A program made the translations under genes and the position numbers. Below are positions 1-6,093 of a DNA stretch of 8,080 nucleotides, piece after piece. The notes beneath the pieces were generated by a model. The model ran no database searches, had not been told where the DNA came from, and was given only the letters and a program-made list of their open reading frames with translations. This stretch comes from Candidatus Bathyarchaeota archaeon (GTDB lineage: Archaea > Thermoproteota > Bathyarchaeia > TCS64): contig QMXQ01000065.1 in assembly GCA_003662205.1 (NCBI GenBank), positions 1 through 8,080 of the forward strand, given 5' to 3'. The stretch's first letter is position 1, and the number at the start of each line of letters is the position of its first letter.

Positions 1-91
1 CCAGCGCCCTGATCTCCCACTGGGCGCGCCCTCCTCCACTTCTTCGGTCTGAGGTGCTGCAACCGCGCCCAGTGGGAGATCAGGGCGCTGG
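1..91. repeat. 28-bp perfect inverted repeat at the window edge (probable fold-back artefact)
   Basis: Positions 1-28 are the exact reverse complement of 64-91, with 35 bases between. The right arm is in-frame thyX coding sequence for the RAQWEIRAL region. The left arm replaces the codons that should precede RALLHFF and brings in a stop at 10-12. The junction lies in the GC-only palindrome GGGCGCGCCC at 22-31, a plausible microhomology for template switching. This is the pattern of a fold-back chimera at a contig end. A genuine chromosomal inversion that truncates thyX is the less likely alternative. Confidence 0.8.
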
Positions 92-264
92 CGGATATCA
101 TGCTCACCCAGGTCCGGGCCGTCGAGCCGGAGCTGTTCAGAGGGGCCGGCCCCTACTGCTATCAGCTCGGCTACTGCCCCGAGGGACGGTTCTCCTGCGG
201 CCGCATGGAAGAGGTTAAGGCGCGCTACGAACAGCTAGGCGCCGGAGCACGACGTTCACTTTAA
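25..264 (+). CDS. thyX: Flavin-dependent thymidylate synthase ThyX, C-terminal part (5' end missing)
   Basis: ThyX makes dTMP from dUMP using methylene-tetrahydrofolate (or an archaeal pterin equivalent) and FAD as hydride carrier, in the cytosol. The readable part is 79 residues and ends at TAA 262-264. It begins with RALLHFFGLR, runs through CCNRAQWEIR, the most recognisable C-terminal ThyX block, and ends with GYCPEGRFSCGRM, an ending I associate with the longer ThyX forms. The Arg in FFGLR aligns from memory with a dUMP-binding Arg of Thermotoga ThyX. The FAD/dUMP-binding N-terminal half (RHRxxS region) lies outside the window. Upstream of codon 25-27 the frame loses similarity (family sequences have Asn-Ala before this Arg) and hits TGA at 10-12, inside the left arm of a perfect inverted repeat. 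The break is therefore probably a sequence artefact rather than a real pseudogene. Confidence 0.88.
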   Translation, partial: RALLHFFGLRCCNRAQWEIRALADIMLTQVRAVEPELFRGAGPYCYQLGYCPEGRFSCGRMEEVKARYEQLGAGARRSL

Positions 265-340
265 AAGTTTGAGCCAGATATTGACGGTTTGGAAATGGCT
301 GCGTGTCCAGGCGTCGGCTCGACTTAAAGACGGTGGACAC
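259..340 (+). promoter_or_regulatory. lplB promoter and structured leader region
   Basis: Two TATA-like elements are visible: CTTTAAAA at 259-266, overlapping the thyX stop, and ACTTAAAG at 322-329. The second is flanked by a perfect 7-bp inverted repeat, GTGTCCA (303-309) and TGGACAC (334-340), with four further pairs inside (312-315 with 329-332). If the second TATA box is used, transcription would start near 350 and the repeat would bracket the TFB/TBP site like an operator. If the first is used, the repeat would form a hairpin in the leader. I cannot tell which is correct. Confidence 0.4.
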
Positions 341-371
341 GAGGCACTAACATCCACAGGAGGTAGAGAGA

Positions 372-650
372 ATGGGACGATCAGAGCTCAAAGTTCCCGG
401 CGGCAAGCTCCTCAGGGCGAAGGCGGAGGCCGAGGCGGGAAAGATCAGCTTCATCCAGGTGACAGGCGACTTCTTCATGATCCCCGAGACGGACCTCGAA
501 GAGCTTGAGGCCCGGCTCCTCGGCGCGCCCGCCGACCCCGAGGCGGTGCGGGAGATCATCCACGCCTTCTTCAGGGAGCGCGGCACCGTCATCACGGGCG
601 CCTCCCCCGAGGACTTCACCCGGGTCATCGCCGCAGCCCTGGAGCGGTGA
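372..650 (+). CDS. lplB: Lipoate-protein ligase accessory subunit LplB (C-terminal-domain-type protein)
   Basis: This 92-aa protein matches the stand-alone C-terminal domain of lipoate-protein ligase. In archaea such as Thermoplasma it is a separate subunit that LplA needs to adenylate lipoate and attach it to lipoyl-domain proteins (glycine-cleavage H protein, 2-oxoacid dehydrogenase E2). Visible hallmarks are the N-terminal KVPGGKLLR strand (residues about 8-16), the ISFIQVTGDFFMIPE segment (about 26-40) and the following LEELEARLLG helix. The length fits the family. A good Shine-Dalgarno sequence, AGGAGGT at 358-364, precedes the ATG by 7 bases and fixes the start. No lplA is in the window, so the catalytic partner must be elsewhere. 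The last 26 bp overlap the 3' end of the opposite-strand DUF763 gene. An attachment domain for another ligase is possible but less likely. Confidence 0.85.
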   Translation: MGRSELKVPGGKLLRAKAEAEAGKISFIQVTGDFFMIPETDLEELEARLLGAPADPEAVREIIHAFFRERGTVITGASPEDFTRVIAAALER

Positions 651-1770
651 ACCTCGCCTCGGGGATGGGAGGGACGCATCTCCGAAGCCGCTGCAGCGCC
701 CTCATCTTCTCCTCCCGTCTGACGGCAGCTGCGGAGATGCCGGTTCTAAGGATGTCGACGGCCTCGTCCATGGCCCGCCTGTCGACGGGGAAGGGGACGC
801 CGTCCTTGCCCCCGAAGGCGAAGCTGAAGCGGACGGGGTCGCGCCAGCTCGGCCTCTCCCCGTAGATGAGCTCCGCGACGAGGGCTAGGCCTCGGACCGT
901 CGAGGGCCCGACCCCGGGGAGGGAGACGAGCTCCTCGTAGCTCTCCGGCTGGAACTCGTAGGCCTTCCTCAGGGTCCTCCAGTTGATCCTTGAGGGCATC
1001 ACCAGGATTTCTTGGGACGCTTCTTTTCCCGTCCATCTGTCGAGGGTGCTCTGATTCGGGGGCGCCGCCTTCACGAAGAGGCGTTTCAGGCGGCGGGGGT
1101 TCTCCCGAGCGAGGTCGAGGCACGCCCTTCTGTTCTCCTCGCTGAGGTGGGAGGTCATGTCGAGGACGGCTGGGAGGCGGCTGTCGCAGAGGATGGCGCC
1201 CTGGGGCTCCTCGATGAGGCTCCGGTGCTCGGGGGGCCAGTGGTAGCGGCGGGCGTTCCTCTCCCCCTCGTTGATCCCCTGCTGGATGACGATCCAGTCG
1301 CCCCGCTCGTCGAAGATGAAGGTGTGGTGGTAGAGGCTGTAGCCGTCCTGCACGAGGCTGTTGTCCACCTTCGCCGCCATCCTGCTCGCGTACCTCAGCT
1401 CCTCGATACGCCCGCTGCTCAGCCCGAAGCCGACGCCCCGCTCCTCGATCTCCGCGGGCGCCCGGTTCGAGGCCCTCCCCTTCCCGCCGGTCACGGCCAC
1501 CCCGAGCTCGTCGGGGTCTATGGCCTCCTTCAGCGCGCCGCAGGTTACCGTCGTCGTCCCGCTGGAGTGCCAGTCGTAGCCGAGGACGCAGCTCAGCGAC
1601 TGGAAGAACCAGGGGTCGGAGAGGCGATCGAGGAGGCCGCGGACGCCGTACTCGCCGATGATGATCTCGACTATGCACTCCGCCAGCTTCACCATCCTGC
1701 GGAACAGCCATCTCGGCGCCCTGCCGTGGTGGAGGGGGAGCACCGCAGCCGCCCGAGGCCTCACATGCAT
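625..1770 (-). CDS. DUF763 family protein with helix-hairpin-helix region
   Basis: This 381-aa protein belongs to DUF763, a family found mainly in archaea and thermophiles with no established biochemical role. Characteristic blocks are LPLHHGRAPRWLF near the N-terminus (about 11-23), HSSGTTTVTCGALKEAI (about 68-84), DGYSLYHHTFIFDERGDWIVIQQG (about 142-165), a helix-hairpin-helix-like LPGVGPSTVRGLALVAEL (about 284-301) and FAFGGKDGVPFPVDR (about 317-331). The HhH element suggests nucleic-acid binding; a DNA-repair or nuclease role is inference only. The ATG at 1770 was chosen because family members start just before this block and because a TATA box lies 29 bp upstream. The open frame continues to 1869 but that extension has no family character. 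The 3' end overlaps lplB by 26 bp, tail to tail. Confidence 0.9.
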   Translation of the reverse strand: MHVRPRAAAVLPLHHGRAPRWLFRRMVKLAECIVEIIIGEYGVRGLLDRLSDPWFFQSLSCVLGYDWHSSGTTTVTCGALKEAIDPDELGVAVTGGKGRASNRAPAEIEERGVGFGLSSGRIEELRYASRMAAKVDNSLVQDGYSLYHHTFIFDERGDWIVIQQGINEGERNARRYHWPPEHRSLIEEPQGAILCDSRLPAVLDMTSHLSEENRRACLDLARENPRRLKRLFVKAAPPNQSTLDRWTGKEASQEILVMPSRINWRTLRKAYEFQPESYEELVSLPGVGPSTVRGLALVAELIYGERPSWRDPVRFSFAFGGKDGVPFPVDRRAMDEAVDILRTGISAAAVRREEKMRALQRLRRCVPPIPEARFTAPGLRR

Positions 1771-1823
1771 CCCGGGTTGAGCGCGGAACCCGGGGAATAA
1801 AACTGTTCCCAACCTCGTTGGGG
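1771..1823 (-). promoter_or_regulatory. DUF763 promoter: TATA box flanked by two palindromes
   Basis: Read on the minus strand, the TATA element GTTTTATT occupies 1803-1796, about 29 bp before the ATG at 1770, so the mRNA would be leaderless or nearly so. Between TATA and ATG lies CCCGGGTT-N8-AACCCGGG (1771-1778 and 1787-1794), a perfect 8-bp inverted repeat. Just upstream of the TATA box is CCCAAC-CTC-GTTGGG (1808-1822), a perfect 6-bp inverted repeat. Both have GGGTT/AACCC-like or GTTGGG/CCCAAC-like half-sites. A bound repressor at either site would block TBP/TFB or polymerase. The sites are seen directly; regulation is inferred. Confidence 0.55.
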
Positions 1824-1858
1824 CGGAGGGATGGGTGAATGTGGCCGGCTCGTGAAGC

Positions 1859-1866
1859 CTATTAAG
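1859..1866 (+). promoter_or_regulatory. Weak TATA-like element for the DSD1-family gene
   Basis: CTATTAAG lies about 33 bp before the ATG at 1896, which predicts a start site near 1888 and a leader of under ten bases. There is no clear Shine-Dalgarno sequence before the ATG, consistent with a near-leaderless message. Confidence 0.35.
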
Positions 1867-1895
1867 CATGGGGGCATACGGTTACTGGATGGCTT

Positions 1896-2987
1896 ATGGT
1901 CAGGTTGGGCGTCGAGGTGGGCGAGATAGACACGCCCGCCCTCCTCATCGACCTGGACGTGATGGAGAGGAATATCGAGACGATGGCGCGCTTCTTCCGA
2001 TCCGTCCCCGCCAGCCTCAGGCCCCACGCGAAGACCCACAAGTGCCCCATCATCGCCCATAAGCAGATCGCCGCCGGGGCGAGGGGCGTCACTTGCGCCA
2101 AGCTGGGGGAGGCGGAGACGATGGTCGAAGCGGGCATCAGGGACATGCTCGTCGCCAACGAGGTCGTGGGCGAGCCGAAGGTGACGCGCCTCGTCAACCT
2201 GGCGAGGCACAGCGACGTCATCGTCGCCGTCGACAGCCCCGGCAACGTGAGGCACCTGGCCGAGGCGGCGAGGGCGAAGGGGGTGAGGCTCAACGTCGTC
2301 ATCGAGGTCGAGGTGGGCAACAACAGGTGCGGCACCGACCCCGGCAGACCCACCCTGGACCTGGCCCGGAGGATCGCCGAACACGGCAGCCTCAACTTCA
2401 AGGGGCTGCTCGGCTACGAGGGGTTCTGCCAGAACATCATCGACATCGAGGAGAGGCGCCTGAAGACGCACGAGGCGATGGAGAAGCTCGTCTCCACCCG
2501 GGACCTCCTGGAGGACGCCGGCTTCGCCGTCGAGATCGTGAGCGCGGGCGGCACGGGGACCCACATGATAACGGGCAGGTACCCAGGGGTCACGGAGGTC
2601 GAGGCGGGCTCCTACGTCTTCATGGACACCAAGTACAGCAGGGTGGAGGGGTTGGAGGATTTCGGCTGCGCCCTCACCGTTCTCAGCACGGTCGTCAGCC
2701 GCCCCCGGCCCGGGGTGGCCGTCTGCGACGCCGGGCTGAAGGCAATAACCACGGAGTTCGGCCTCCCTCCCGTGAAGGGGCTGGAGGGGGTCACATATGA
2801 ACGCGCCTCGGAGGAGCACGGCAGGCTGAAAGTCGACCCGGACGTGAAACTGAGGCCCGGCGACAAGATCGAGCTCATCGTCACCCACTGCTGCACCAAC
2901 ACCAACCTCTACGACCACTTCCACTGCGTCAGGGACGGCCGCCTCGAGGCGGTCTGGCGGATCGCCGCCCGGGGCAGGAGTCAGTAG
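1896..2987 (+). CDS. DSD1-family PLP enzyme (D-threonine aldolase / D-serine dehydratase / hydroxyaspartate aldolase-like)
   Basis: This 363-aa protein is a fold-type III PLP enzyme with an alanine-racemase-like N-terminal barrel and the metal-binding C-terminal domain of the DSD1/D-threonine aldolase family. The motif RPHAKTHK (42-49) carries the PLP Schiff-base lysine, K46. SAGGTGT binds the phosphate, and AGSYVFMD and CDAGLKA follow in the expected order. H331 and C333 (HCC in THCCTNTNLYDHF) match the His-x-Cys zinc pair known from eukaryotic D-serine dehydratases; many D-threonine aldolases have His-x-Asp. The CDAGLKA and EEHG segments and the C-terminal VWRIAARG also recall beta-hydroxyaspartate aldolase BhcC, from memory. 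Reactions in the family are retro-aldol cleavage or dehydration of D-beta-hydroxy amino acids; the substrate here cannot be assigned. It converges on the M20 hydrolase gene with 3 bp between stops. Confidence 0.9.
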   Translation: MVRLGVEVGEIDTPALLIDLDVMERNIETMARFFRSVPASLRPHAKTHKCPIIAHKQIAAGARGVTCAKLGEAETMVEAGIRDMLVANEVVGEPKVTRLVNLARHSDVIVAVDSPGNVRHLAEAARAKGVRLNVVIEVEVGNNRCGTDPGRPTLDLARRIAEHGSLNFKGLLGYEGFCQNIIDIEERRLKTHEAMEKLVSTRDLLEDAGFAVEIVSAGGTGTHMITGRYPGVTEVEAGSYVFMDTKYSRVEGLEDFGCALTVLSTVVSRPRPGVAVCDAGLKAITTEFGLPPVKGLEGVTYERASEEHGRLKVDPDVKLRPGDKIELIVTHCCTNTNLYDHFHCVRDGRLEAVWRIAARGRSQ

Positions 2988-2990
2988 CCC

Positions 2991-4163
2991 TTAGCCCGAG
3001 GCCAGCCGGTAGGCGAGGGCGCAGTACCCGCGGGCCGCGGCGGCCACATCCGACAGAGTTATGCGCTCGTCGGGCTGGTGCGCCAGGGAGGGGTCTCCGG
3101 GGCCGAAGCCCACCGTGGGGATGCCCAGGGCGCCGGCGGTGGCGACGCCGTCGGTGCTGAACCTCCACCTGATGACCTCGGGCCTCCTGCCAAGCGCCTC
3201 CTCCAGCGCCCTCAGCCCCTCCTCCACCGCCCAGTGCCCCTGGTCGGTGATCCAGCCGGGGAAGTACTGCGCCGCCCTCGTGCGGTATCCGGTGTAGCAG
3301 GTGAGCTCGTCCTCCACCAGCTCGACATCCGCCTCGGGCGCCAGCGCCCTCAGCTCCTCCAGGACGCCGCTCAGGGTCTCCTGGGGGACCAGCCTCCTGT
3401 CGATGAGGATCTCGCAGAGGTCGGGGATGATGGGGCCGGCGCCGGGCTTGCAGGTGATGGCGGTGACGGCCATGGAGCCCGCGCCGAGGAAGGGGTGGCT
3501 CGGGAGGCTCCGGCTCGCCTCCTTGATGCGGTCGATGATGGGGGTCATCTCGTAGAGGGCGCTCCTGCCGAGCTCCGGCATGCTCGCGTGGCTGGTGGCG
3601 CCGCGCGTGGTGATCTTGAAGACGCACCTGCCCCGCTGCCCCACGCTGAGGGCGAGGTCGGTCGGCTCCCCGAGGACGCAGACGTCCGGCCTCAGCCCCC
3701 TCTCCTCGATGAGCTTCCGGGTGGCGACGCCCTCGTTGGTCTCCTCGTGGACGACGCAGGCGACGACCACCTCGCCCCGGGTCTGAGGGAGGGCGCAGCC
3801 GTAGATCATGGCCGCGAGGGCGCCCTTCATGTCGACGGCGCCGCGGCCGTAGAGGACGCCGTCCACCACCTCCGCGGCGTAGGGGTCGTGGCTCCACCCC
3901 TCCCGGGCGCCGGCGTCGATGTGGTCCATGTGGCCGTCGAAGAGGACGACCCTGCCGCCGCTGCCCCCGCGTCGGCCCAGGACGCTCCCCATCCCGTCGA
4001 CCTCGACCTCGTAGCCGAGGGCCTCCATCTCCCTCGCGATGAGCTCCGCGACCCGCCCCTCGTCGCCCGAGAGGCTGGGCGTCCTTATGAGCTCCTTCAG
4101 AAACCCGATGATCCTGAGCTCATGCTCTCCGGCCTGGTTCAGGTAGCGTTCTATGGGCTCCAT
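2991..4163 (-). CDS. M20-family metallohydrolase, YgeY-like
   Basis: This 390-aa protein is a di-zinc amidohydrolase of the M20 peptidase/ArgE/DapE superfamily. The metal and catalytic residues are in place: H78 and D80 (DGHMDH), bridging D111 (GRGAVDMKG), catalytic base E140 with E141 (HEETNEG), E166 (LGEPTD) and H362 (AHQPDER). H192 (SHASMPE) marks the dimerisation lid domain, about 175-290. The C-terminal signature YFPGW (300-304), then RFSTDGVATAG and GIPTVGFGPG, is more like YgeY, a hydrolase of selenium/purine-degradation loci in bacteria, than ArgE or DapE. The YgeY substrate is not settled, so the reaction here is hydrolysis of an unknown N-acyl or peptide-like amide. It lies 17 bp downstream of coaD and is probably cotranscribed with it. 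No molybdenum hydroxylase or carbamoyltransferase gene is nearby in the window. Confidence 0.92.
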   Translation of the reverse strand: MEPIERYLNQAGEHELRIIGFLKELIRTPSLSGDEGRVAELIAREMEALGYEVEVDGMGSVLGRRGGSGGRVVLFDGHMDHIDAGAREGWSHDPYAAEVVDGVLYGRGAVDMKGALAAMIYGCALPQTRGEVVVACVVHEETNEGVATRKLIEERGLRPDVCVLGEPTDLALSVGQRGRCVFKITTRGATSHASMPELGRSALYEMTPIIDRIKEASRSLPSHPFLGAGSMAVTAITCKPGAGPIIPDLCEILIDRRLVPQETLSGVLEELRALAPEADVELVEDELTCYTGYRTRAAQYFPGWITDQGHWAVEEGLRALEEALGRRPEVIRWRFSTDGVATAGALGIPTVGFGPGDPSLAHQPDERITLSDVAAAARGYCALAYRLASG

Positions 4164-4180
4164 CGTCCATCCGTCCAGGG

Positions 4181-4657
4181 TCAGCCGATGAGCCTGCCGT
4201 ACCTGTCGACCTCCTGCCTGCGGATCCGGGTGCTGGAGATGGGCCGCCCGTCCTCGGCGAGGACCATCTTGATGCAGAAGATGAGGAGGGGCCTCCGCCC
4301 CTTCGCCACCCTCAGCCTGTTGATCTCCTCCGCCCGGGGCTCCGTCTCCTCGCTGACGACGATCCCCTCGATCTCCGAGCTGTCGATGGTCGGGCCGTAG
4401 GGGTCGGCCAGGGGGATGATCTCCGCCCTGTGGAGGAGCCCCCGCTCGGCGAGGAACCTCTTCAGGTCCGCGAGCCGCTTCTCGTAGCAGTCGATGTGGT
4501 GGGGCTTGTGGAGCTCCCTGGCGAACTCGTCGGTGGTGAGGCCGATGATGACCCTGTCCGCGACCTTGAAGGCCTCCTCCAGCAGGAACCAGTGCCCCTT
4601 GTGGAGGGCGTCGAAGGTCCCGCCGACGCTCACAAGCCGCAGACGTTTGTCAACCAT
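4181..4657 (-). CDS. coaD: Phosphopantetheine adenylyltransferase, archaeal type
   Basis: The enzyme transfers AMP from ATP to 4'-phosphopantetheine, giving dephospho-CoA, the next-to-last step of CoA synthesis, in the cytosol. At 158 aa it has the usual archaeal length. The nucleotidyltransferase signature GGTFDALHKGH is at 12-22 (H19 and H22 of the HxGH motif) and the second ATP-binding motif ISSTRIR is at 140-146. LADPYGPTID (83-92) and IVVSEET (99-105) are the conserved middle blocks of archaeal/eukaryotic PPAT. The ATG at 4657 is preceded by AGGAG (4670-4666) at 8-base spacing. It heads the unit coaD-M20 hydrolase and is transcribed divergently from HMG-CoA reductase. A bacterial-type CoaD or a different nucleotidyltransferase is unlikely given these blocks. 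Confidence 0.93.
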   Translation of the reverse strand: MVDKRLRLVSVGGTFDALHKGHWFLLEEAFKVADRVIIGLTTDEFARELHKPHHIDCYEKRLADLKRFLAERGLLHRAEIIPLADPYGPTIDSSEIEGIVVSEETEPRAEEINRLRVAKGRRPLLIFCIKMVLAEDGRPISSTRIRRQEVDRYGRLIG

Positions 4658-4665
4658 CGGGCCAG

Positions 4666-4706
4666 CTCCTGAATCTCAGTATCCGACGCGCTCCTTGAAT
4701 TTAGCT
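4666..4706 (-). promoter_or_regulatory. coaD promoter and ribosome binding site
   Basis: On the minus strand an AT-rich box, CTAAATTC (4703-4696), preceded by AAAAG, is the best TATA candidate. It would place the start near 4676 and leave a leader of about 20 bases containing AGGAG at 4670-4666. It is weaker than the opposing HMG-CoA reductase TATA box at 4750-4759, which could also be read in this direction. Confidence 0.4.
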
Positions 4707-4749
4707 TTTGGCATGCTCCTCGGCGTCCCCGCGGATGATACCGTAATCG

Positions 4750-4802
4750 TTATATAAAATCGCCTACCTCGTAGAGACCAAACCAGGGGGCTTCTAGTTT
4801 GG
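4750..4802 (+). promoter_or_regulatory. HMG-CoA reductase promoter with start-codon hairpin
   Basis: TTATATAAAA at 4750-4759 is the clearest archaeal TATA box in the window and predicts a start near 4780. The segments 4778-4786 (CCAAACCAG) and 4794-4802 (CTAGTTTGG) are complementary at 8 of 9 positions. They would pair the 5' end of the transcript with the TTG start codon (4799-4801) and enclose most of the purine-rich AGGGGG ribosome site (4785-4790). The same sequence could be a DNA operator at the start site. An in-frame TAG at 4772-4774 rules out an upstream start. Confidence 0.55.
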
Positions 4803-6073
4803 CTTCTGAGCGGCGCTCGAGCCGTATATCTGGGTTCTACAGGAAGGCGATGGAGGAGCGGGTCAGGCTGGTGGCGGACTACGCGGGGCTCACGGAGGAG
4901 GAGGTCGCGCTCCTCGGGTCAGGGGGCGGCCTCAGCCTGGAGGCGGCCGACAGGATGATAGAGAACGTCCTGGGGACCATGGCCTACCCCTTCAGCGTCG
5001 CGGTCAACTTCCGCATCAACGGCCGGGACTACCTCGTCCCCATGGTGCTGGAGGAGCCGTCGGTGGTGGCGGCGGCGAGCAACATGGCCAGGCTGATGAG
5101 GGAGGGCAAGGGCATCAGGGTCAGCAGCAGCGACCCCGTGATGATCGGCCAGATCCAGGTCCTCGATGTGCCCGACATAGAGGCCGCCAAGCGCGCCCTC
5201 ACGGAGGCGAAGCCCCGGCTCCTCGAACTGGCGGACCAGCAGGACCCCGTTCTGGTCCGGTTCGGCGGCGGCGCCCGCGACCTGGAGCTCAGGGTCATCG
5301 ACTCCGAGGTGGGGCCTATGCTCATCGTCCACCTGCTGGTCGACTGCAGGGACGCAATGGGGGCGAACGCCGTCAACACCATGTGCGAGGCCCTGGCCCC
5401 CACCGTCGAGGAGCTGACGGGCGGCCGCGTCCTCCTCCGCATCATCTCGAACCTGGCCGACCACCGCCTCGTCCGGGCCGAGACCGTCGTCAGGAAGGAG
5501 GCCCTCGGCGGGGAGCAGGCGGTGGACGACATCGTCGCGGCGTGGGCCTTCGCCGACGCCGACCCCTACCGGGCGGCGACCCACAACAAGGGGATCATGA
5601 ACGGCGTGATAGCGGTGGCCCTCGCGACGGCACAGGACCACAGGGCCCTGGAGGCCGGGGCCCACGCCTACGCCGCCCGGGACGGCCGCTACCGCGCCCT
5701 GAGCAGGTGGTCGAAGAACGAGGACGGGGATCTCGTCGGGGTTCTGGAGATGCCGATGGCGGTGGGCCTCGTGGGCGGCGCGACCCGGACCCACCCCATG
5801 GCCCGGCTGGCGCTGAAGATAATGGGCGTCTCGACGGCGAGGGAGCTCGCGGAGGTGATGGCAGCCGTCGGCCTCGCGCAGAACCTGGGGGCGCTGAGGG
5901 CCCTGGCGCAGGAGGGAATCCAGCACGGCCACATGCGGCTCCACGCGCGGAACCTGGTGGTGATGGCCGGCGCCGAGGGCGACCTCATCGACAGGGCCGT
6001 CGAGGCCCTCGTCGAGTCCGGCGAGATCCGGTTCGACAAGGCCCAGGAGATCGTGAAGCGGCTGAAAGGCTGA
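4799..6073 (+). CDS. hmgA: Hydroxymethylglutaryl-CoA reductase, class II
   Basis: It catalyses reduction of HMG-CoA to mevalonate (or the reverse in some class II enzymes), the committed step to isoprenoids and archaeal ether lipids. The 424-aa protein resembles the Pseudomonas mevalonii enzyme throughout. Catalytic residues by alignment from memory are E86 (EEPS, E83 there), K264 (THNKG, K267), D280 (D283) and H382 (LHARN, H381). MIENVLGT, NGRDYLVP, DAMGAN (185-190) and GLVGGATRTHP are further landmarks. D149 in ADQQDP aligns with P. mevalonii D146, which favours NADH over NADPH. It lacks membrane segments and is soluble. The start is TTG at 4799, with AGGGGG eight bases before it and family similarity from residue 7; there is no ATG until residue 18. 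It is first in a probable unit with the 171-aa protein 20 bp downstream. Confidence 0.96.
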   Translation: MASERRSSRISGFYRKAMEERVRLVADYAGLTEEEVALLGSGGGLSLEAADRMIENVLGTMAYPFSVAVNFRINGRDYLVPMVLEEPSVVAAASNMARLMREGKGIRVSSSDPVMIGQIQVLDVPDIEAAKRALTEAKPRLLELADQQDPVLVRFGGGARDLELRVIDSEVGPMLIVHLLVDCRDAMGANAVNTMCEALAPTVEELTGGRVLLRIISNLADHRLVRAETVVRKEALGGEQAVDDIVAAWAFADADPYRAATHNKGIMNGVIAVALATAQDHRALEAGAHAYAARDGRYRALSRWSKNEDGDLVGVLEMPMAVGLVGGATRTHPMARLALKIMGVSTARELAEVMAAVGLAQNLGALRALAQEGIQHGHMRLHARNLVVMAGAEGDLIDRAVEALVESGEIRFDKAQEIVKRLKG

Positions 6074-6093
6074 GACCGCCCGGGGACCTCCAC

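Noticed and set aside
1771..1869. 33-residue N-terminal extension of the DUF763 protein
   Set aside because: Family members start at the later Met, and the extension covers the TATA box and both promoter palindromes.
1868..2062. Short plus-strand open frame starting at ATG 1868
   Set aside because: It overlaps the PLP enzyme gene in another frame and has shadow-like composition.
1761..2924. Minus-strand open frame of 387 codons opposite the PLP enzyme gene
   Set aside because: It is rich in repeated Val/Asp/Pro/Arg typical of antisense of GC-rich genes, has no recognisable family, and lies opposite a strongly supported gene.
2988..2990. Possible terminator between the convergent PLP enzyme and M20 genes
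   Set aside because: Only 3 bp separate the stops and no T-tract is visible; each terminator would have to lie inside the opposite gene.
3078..4400. Plus-strand open frame of 440 codons across the M20 hydrolase and coaD
   Set aside because: It spans two well-supported opposite-strand genes and has low-complexity composition; it is a GC-driven shadow.
4919..5944. Minus-strand open frame of 341 codons opposite HMG-CoA reductase
   Set aside because: It lies wholly inside a strongly supported gene and has no motifs.
5383..6093. Upstream extension of the 171-aa protein's frame into HMG-CoA reductase
   Set aside because: The extension is Arg/Gly/Pro-rich shadow sequence; natural-looking protein begins at the GTG at 6094, just after the hmgA stop.
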